From: Bacillota bacterium
Lineage (GTDB): Bacteria; Bacillota; Clostridia; Oscillospirales; Ruminococcaceae
DNA: 20,104 nt
Direction: 5' to 3'
Assembly (NCBI GenBank): GCA_023431215.1
Contig: JAEYXR010000015.1
Location: 1-20,104 of the forward strand
The notes beneath the pieces were generated by a model that made no database searches, was not told where the DNA came from, and was given only the letters and a program-made list of their open reading frames with translations. The position numbers and the translations under genes were made by a program. Shown in pieces: positions 16,113 through 20,104 of this stretch (position 1 is the first letter of the stretch; every line of letters begins with the position of its first letter).

Positions 16113-16649
16113 CTAACTTTCTTTGGTGTTTAATTCGGTAAACTCTTGCTTTCCAACCACTGCATCGCGGGCGCATTTACCGGTTTCAATAAAATAGCGG
16201 ATTCCCATTGTAATCATACCAATGCAGACAAAAATCCACATAATATATGCGGGAAAGTTGACGCTCTCCATAGATTTCTTCATCTTGTACAGCTTCATAC
16301 ACCAATTGAGAGCATAATAGCCCATGTATCCATAAAGCATGCCGCTGATGAAATACGCAAGGGCTTTCAGCGCGTAGGAAGCTCTGGGCGGCAGAACCTG
16401 ATACAGGGCGTCCATGACCATGTGCCCATTCTCTCTTGCCGCATGGCTGGATCCGATGATTGTGGTTACAACCAGTGACGCACGGCCCAGCTCTTCCATC
16501 CACTGGAATCCTTGAATACCAAAATTACGAACCACCACATCATATATCACAAGTGCACCGATGATCATGGTAAATGCGGCAATGAAGTTCAGCTCGATCC
16601 AGCAGTATACTGCCGAAAACTTGTGCCAGACTTTTTTCAGAGCCTTCAT
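16113..16649 (-). CDS. dctQ: TRAP transporter small permease subunit (DctQ-like)
   Basis: The small four-helix membrane subunit pairs with DctM and is required for TRAP transport. It has 178 aa, normal for the family, with four hydrophobic segments (about 20-40, 52-70, 92-115, 133-155) and the family-like GFQWMEELGRASLV near 47-60 and ENGHMVMDAL near 73-82. AAGGAG lies 11 bases before the ATG. It sits between the second MmgE/PrpD gene (32-base gap) and dctM (15-base gap), clearly one operon. Confidence 0.9.
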   Translation of the reverse strand: MKALKKVWHKFSAVYCWIELNFIAAFTMIIGALVIYDVVVRNFGIQGFQWMEELGRASLVVTTIIGSSHAARENGHMVMDALYQVLPPRASYALKALAYFISGMLYGYMGYYALNWCMKLYKMKKSMESVNFPAYIMWIFVCIGMITMGIRYFIETGKCARDAVVGKQEFTELNTKES

Positions 16650-16681
16650 ATAGCTTATTTCTCCTTATTTTATACCTTATT

Positions 16682-18085
16682 CTATTGAATGATTGTGAGC
16701 GACGCTAGTTCATCAATGTTGGGAGCTTCCTCAAGCTTGTCGACCACCTGGATCATACGCTCAATCTGTTGTGTGGGAAGATAGGGAGCCGTAGCCTTGC
16801 GGTAATGCTCATATTCCTCTTCAAGCGTATAGTTGTTTTGGGGATGCCCCTTAGGAAACTGGCAGCTCTTGTGGAGCTCTGTACCGTCAGTGAGAGTAAT
16901 ATCTATGGTAAACACGGGGAATGAGCCAGTCTTAAATATTGCGAAATTGTGGAAGAATGTAGTGGTTTCGCCGTAGCCTTCATATTTCTCGCAGAACTTG
17001 ATAAGCGCCTCATTATGCCTCATCTCGTCTGAGAAGGAGCTTGCATCTAGCCGATGTTCGGGGTGCATCATCAGTGCTGTGAGGCAATAGGGAATGCTGA
17101 ACTGCGCGTCCAGAAATCCCTTGGTCGTATTCTGGTACGGGCTCATAATAAACGGCATGTTCGGTGTTACACGGATCTTCTCCACCTGATCCATGGTGAA
17201 CGGATGCTCCTTGAGCAGATCTGCCAGCGCCTCCAGCGGGATCTGAACCCACATGTTCGCGGGGCGATGCTTTAGATAGCTGGAGTCCCGGATCATCCAG
17301 AGATTTCCCAGCTCTTTGCCATACCAGCTCTCATCATGCTGATCTGACACCATGTGCCAGTACCCGTCTTTTCCGTCAAGGGCGCTCCAGCAATTATCAA
17401 AGCCGCGCTGGGTCACTTCCGCCGCATAGATGCCGTTTCTGGAGGTGAACCCGTGCTGAAAGTGATAAATGTCGGACTTGGCTGGGCCGTCTCCATGTTT
17501 GTTAATGGGTACGGTAGCCTGATACAAGGAAGCCCCAAGAACCTGTTCAATTTGCTTTGCGTTCATACCCATCAGTTTTGCTGAGCCCACAGACGCCGCA
17601 AAGAGCTGCCAACTTACAAGACCCCATTCTCTCCCATCACCCACATACTCAGCTGAGGGCTGCGCCGCCATGGCGATTCGCTGGGAGCTTTCATACCCTG
17701 CGACAATGCTGAGCAGAAGATCCTTGCCAGATTTTTTGTATTTCTCCGCTATTGCAACGCATGCGGGGATTCCGATGGCTGAGGGATGTCCTGTCCATGT
17801 ACAGTCTTCCCAGTCCATTCCATCGGCAATGGTGCCGTTTGCAAAGGCAGCCTCCTCTGCAGGTACTTTTTTACCGTCGGAACACCAGATGGTAGCTTCC
17901 TGTACACCACCCTTACTTTGGGTATAGCGGATAACCTTATCGGTGATGGGAAGCGGATAAGCGGCAATACTTGCTGCAATGGTGTGGAGAAGGACTTTTT
18001 TTGTTTGATCAACCACGTCACGAGGGATATCCTCGAACTTTAAGCTGGCAATATACTCAGAAATAATCTCAGAATTGGTTTTCAT
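16682..18085 (-). CDS. MmgE/PrpD family protein, copy 2
   Basis: Cytoplasmic enzyme of the MmgE/PrpD family, which includes 2-methylcitrate dehydratase, cis-aconitate decarboxylase and iminodisuccinate epimerase. The start is the ATG at 18083-18085, with AAAGGAG 8 bases upstream. A GTG three codons earlier would overlap the ribosome site. The protein is 467 aa. Family marks are the helical-domain segment DWEDCTWTGHPS (91-102; the family usually has D-F-D-D-T-x-x-x-HPS), KSDIYHFQHGFTSRNGIYAA in the middle, DAQFSIPYCLTALM and FPKGHPQNN near the C-terminus. It is roughly half identical by eye to the gene just upstream and exactly the same length, so they are tandem duplicates. The reaction is not determinable. 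The TRAP genes on both sides suggest it acts on the imported acid. Confidence 0.88.
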   Translation of the reverse strand: MKTNSEIISEYIASLKFEDIPRDVVDQTKKVLLHTIAASIAAYPLPITDKVIRYTQSKGGVQEATIWCSDGKKVPAEEAAFANGTIADGMDWEDCTWTGHPSAIGIPACVAIAEKYKKSGKDLLLSIVAGYESSQRIAMAAQPSAEYVGDGREWGLVSWQLFAASVGSAKLMGMNAKQIEQVLGASLYQATVPINKHGDGPAKSDIYHFQHGFTSRNGIYAAEVTQRGFDNCWSALDGKDGYWHMVSDQHDESWYGKELGNLWMIRDSSYLKHRPANMWVQIPLEALADLLKEHPFTMDQVEKIRVTPNMPFIMSPYQNTTKGFLDAQFSIPYCLTALMMHPEHRLDASSFSDEMRHNEALIKFCEKYEGYGETTTFFHNFAIFKTGSFPVFTIDITLTDGTELHKSCQFPKGHPQNNYTLEEEYEHYRKATAPYLPTQQIERMIQVVDKLEEAPNIDELASLTIIQ

Positions 18086-18117
18086 ACTAGGCACTCCTTT
18101 CTATAAAGCATCCATAA

Positions 18118-19521
18118 TCAGTCAACGATAAAAAGCTCTGCCAGTTTGTTGATATTGTCCAGGTCTTCTAGTTTATCAACAGTGGCAATAATCTTTTCGA
18201 TTCTTTCAGCAGGCATATAAGGTGTGCACACCATGCGGAAATGATCGTACTCTTCCTGATTTGTGAAATTGTTGCGGGGATGCCCTTTGGGATAACGCAT
18301 TGCTTTCGAGAGAACCGTGCCGTCCTTGAGAGTGATTCTCAGTGTGATTTCGGGGAAAGACCCTGTTTTGAAGATGTCAAAGTTGTCAAAGGGAATGACT
18401 GGGCCGCCGCCATATGTGTACTTTTTGCTCAGTTCGGCAATTGCGGCGCTGTTGCGCATTTCAGGGGAGAACCAATGGGCTCCCATCCTGTGCTCGGGGT
18501 CCAGAATATATGCGCTTAGACAATAGGGAATGCTGAATTGCGCGTCCAGAGGACTCTTTGTCGAAGCAAAGTAATCACCGCAAATCATTTCCATTTTGGG
18601 TTCACTGTAAATTTCAACGATATCGTCAGCTGTAAACGGATGCTCCTTCATAAGTAGATCCAGAGCCTCAAGGGGCGTTTGCACCCACATATTAGCTGGC
18701 CAGTGCTTAAGATAGGTTTCATTGATGTACCATGTCTTGCCAAGGTCTTTGACCAGCCATTCAAAATCAGCTTGATCGGAAACCTTGTGCCAAAAACCAT
18801 TCTGCCCGTCAAACGCCCCGTAGAGATTATCAAAGCCCAGGTCTGCAACTTCAGCAGCCACAACGCCGTTGCGTGCGCACCATCCATGGGAGTAATGGTA
18901 AACATCAGACTTTCCAGAACCTTCAGAATGTTTGTTACAAGGTACGATAACCTGATACAGAGCGGCGCCCATGGCCTGTTCCATCTTATCCTCATCCAGA
19001 GCCATCGCCTTGGCGGCAGCAATACAGGAGGCATAAATCTGCCAGCTTACAAGTCCCCAACCTCTGCCTGTTGCAAGATAGTCTTTGGTGGGCTGGGCAT
19101 ACATGGCGATGCGCTGATACCCTTCCTGTGCGGTGATCAGGGACAGCAAATACTCTTTTCCGGAAAGGCTCAGTTTCTGACCCACTGCCATTGCGGCCGG
19201 AACATTTCCTGCGGCAGCATGACCGGTCCATGTGCAGTCTTCCCAGTCCATAATATCGGCAATGGCACCGTTGGCGAAGGCGGCTTCACTGGCGGGAACC
19301 TTTTTTCCTTTACTACCCCAAATGGTGGCTTCTTCCACGCCACCTTTTTCGGTCATCATATCAATGGCTTTTTTTGTCTGGTCAATAGGCACAGCGCCAA
19401 TGGAGGCAGCGACGCAGTGGAGCGTCATCCGTTTCCCTTGCTCGATCACCTCATGGGGGATATCCTCGTATTTTAAAGTGGTTAACCATTCACATAAACG
19501 CTTTGTATAACTATTTTCCAT
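18118..19521 (-). CDS. MmgE/PrpD family protein, copy 1
   Basis: Paralogue of the following gene, also 467 aa from the ATG at 19519-19521. An AAAGGA site sits 10 bases upstream; an in-frame start at 19557 has no such site. The same family segments are present: DWEDCTWTGHAAAG (92-105, where copy 2 has GHPSA), KSDVYHYSHGWCARNGVVAA, DAQFSIPYCLSAYI and YPKGHPRNNFT. The local change HPS to HAA at the predicted active-site loop suggests that the two copies differ in substrate or stereochemistry, or form a heteromeric enzyme (inference). It follows the TRAP binding-protein gene by 102 bases containing a stem-loop, and precedes copy 2 by 32 bases. Confidence 0.88.
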   Translation of the reverse strand: MENSYTKRLCEWLTTLKYEDIPHEVIEQGKRMTLHCVAASIGAVPIDQTKKAIDMMTEKGGVEEATIWGSKGKKVPASEAAFANGAIADIMDWEDCTWTGHAAAGNVPAAMAVGQKLSLSGKEYLLSLITAQEGYQRIAMYAQPTKDYLATGRGWGLVSWQIYASCIAAAKAMALDEDKMEQAMGAALYQVIVPCNKHSEGSGKSDVYHYSHGWCARNGVVAAEVADLGFDNLYGAFDGQNGFWHKVSDQADFEWLVKDLGKTWYINETYLKHWPANMWVQTPLEALDLLMKEHPFTADDIVEIYSEPKMEMICGDYFASTKSPLDAQFSIPYCLSAYILDPEHRMGAHWFSPEMRNSAAIAELSKKYTYGGGPVIPFDNFDIFKTGSFPEITLRITLKDGTVLSKAMRYPKGHPRNNFTNQEEYDHFRMVCTPYMPAERIEKIIATVDKLEDLDNINKLAELFIVD

Positions 19522-19572
19522 ATTTGACGCGTCCTTTCCGAGTATTATGCGGAGCACTAAGTCTTTAAATAA

Positions 19573-19596
19573 TGGGATACAAAAAATCGCATCCCA
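19573..19596 (-). terminator. Stem-loop between dctP and the first MmgE/PrpD gene
   Basis: 8-bp stem (arms 19589-19596 and 19573-19580, one G-U on the minus RNA) with an 8-base T-rich loop, followed on the minus strand by TTATTTAAAG. This is a weak terminator or a 3' stabilising hairpin that would leave the binding-protein mRNA more abundant than the downstream genes, a common arrangement for solute-binding proteins. Confidence 0.5.
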
Positions 19597-19623
19597 ATAC
19601 GGATATGGATGAAATACCGAATG

Positions 19624-20104
19624 TTATGCTCGGCCTGTTAAAGTCATAAGGGCGTTATAGGCGTCCTTTCCTACTATTTTTTCATACTTTTCCCACATAG
19701 GAGCAACAGCGTCCTTGCAGGCCTGGATCTCCTCGGCTGTCAATTCATCATGGGTAATCACATTGACGCCAACCTCACGGCATTTTTCTACATAATAGTC
19801 AATATATTCGCTGACGTGATCATAGCTGGCTTTTTCTGCTTCCTTGGCAGCTTCTTCAAAAATGGCAATCTCCTCATCAGATAGTTTGTCATAAGCGCCG
19901 TTAGAGATAACCAATGAGTTTATGGTAGCTGTAATATTAAACTGGGTAGCATATTTCTCGACCTCATGAAACTTCTGATCGTAGAACATCGAAAGACCTA
20001 CATCCTCACCGTCTACGATTCCCTGCTGCAATCCAGTGTACAACTCGGCAAAAGTGACGGTTGCAGTTGAGGCGCCCAGGCTCTGGAAGATGTCGGTAAA
20101 GATT
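19624..20104 (-). CDS. dctP: TRAP transporter solute-binding protein (DctP-like), C-terminal part
   Basis: Extracytoplasmic binding protein that captures the substrate for DctQM. Only the last 159 residues are in the window; the start lies beyond 20104. The visible part begins FTDIFQSLGASTATVTFAEL and continues YTGLQQGIVDGEDVGLSMFY, matching the DctP consensus F-x-x-x-G-A-x-P-x-x-x-x-x-x-ELYxxLQxGxVDGxE. It then has the usual helical C-terminus (LSDEEIAIFEEAAKEAEKAS). The substrate-clamping Arg of the family is upstream of the window edge, so carboxylate binding is expected from the family rather than seen. No start or signal peptide is present here because of truncation, not decay. Confidence 0.92.
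   Translation of the reverse strand, partial: IFTDIFQSLGASTATVTFAELYTGLQQGIVDGEDVGLSMFYDQKFHEVEKYATQFNITATINSLVISNGAYDKLSDEEIAIFEEAAKEAEKASYDHVSEYIDYYVEKCREVGVNVITHDELTAEEIQACKDAVAPMWEKYEKIVGKDAYNALMTLTGRA

Noticed and set aside
18679..19476. A 265-codon plus-strand open frame opposite the first MmgE/PrpD gene
   Set aside because: The opposite strand encodes a clear family member over the same stretch, and a similar shadow appears opposite its paralogue. The plus-strand product has no recognisable domain.

Overview
The window reads as a chromosomal segment of an anaerobic, Gram-positive-type bacterium, most likely a mid-GC Clostridia-like Firmicute. The reasons are strong AGGAGG-type ribosome sites, sigma-A promoters with 17-bp spacers, Sec signal peptides on very large secreted proteins, a C-terminal membrane anchor with a K/R tail, and a ResB/CcsA (System II) cytochrome c maturation pair. 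The exact genus cannot be read from the sequence. Every gene recognised is on the minus strand, so the window is read from high to low coordinates.

Right half (20104 down to 12492): a catabolic or uptake cluster. The order is the C-terminal part of a TRAP solute-binding protein (dctP-like), two tandem MmgE/PrpD-family enzymes of identical length (467 aa each), the TRAP small and large permeases (dctQ, dctM), a strong intrinsic terminator, then an MFS transporter and an opine-dehydrogenase-family enzyme. The set suggests import and processing of an organic acid or an opine-like N-carboxyalkyl amino acid. The substrate cannot be named.

Middle (12491 to 11333): about 1.15 kb without an intact gene. 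It holds three decayed minus-strand coding remnants (an IS3-type transposase tail, a fragment of unknown family with two in-frame stops, and a possible transporter C-terminus) and a perfect 20-bp inverted repeat. It looks like a gene graveyard or insertion scar between the two clusters.

Left half (11332 down to 182): one operon with a near-consensus promoter (TTGAAA-17-TATAAT) and a terminal hairpin. It encodes (1) a 1664-aa secreted protein with four levanase-type jelly-roll modules followed by a propeller and two CxxCH hemes in the arrangement of the hydrazine synthase alpha subunit; (2) a short ResB; (3) a short CcsA; and (4) a 1444-aa membrane-anchored protein with a YVTN beta-propeller fused to a diheme cytochrome-c-peroxidase-like domain, the arrangement of a hydrazine synthase beta-gamma fusion. 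This is the notable system in the window: a surface-displayed relative of the hydrazine synthase alpha/beta/gamma set, with its own heme-attachment genes, in what looks like a non-anammox Gram-positive. Whether it makes or uses any N-N compound is unknown. At the far left, the N-terminus of a GntR-family regulator with its own promoter begins the next unit.
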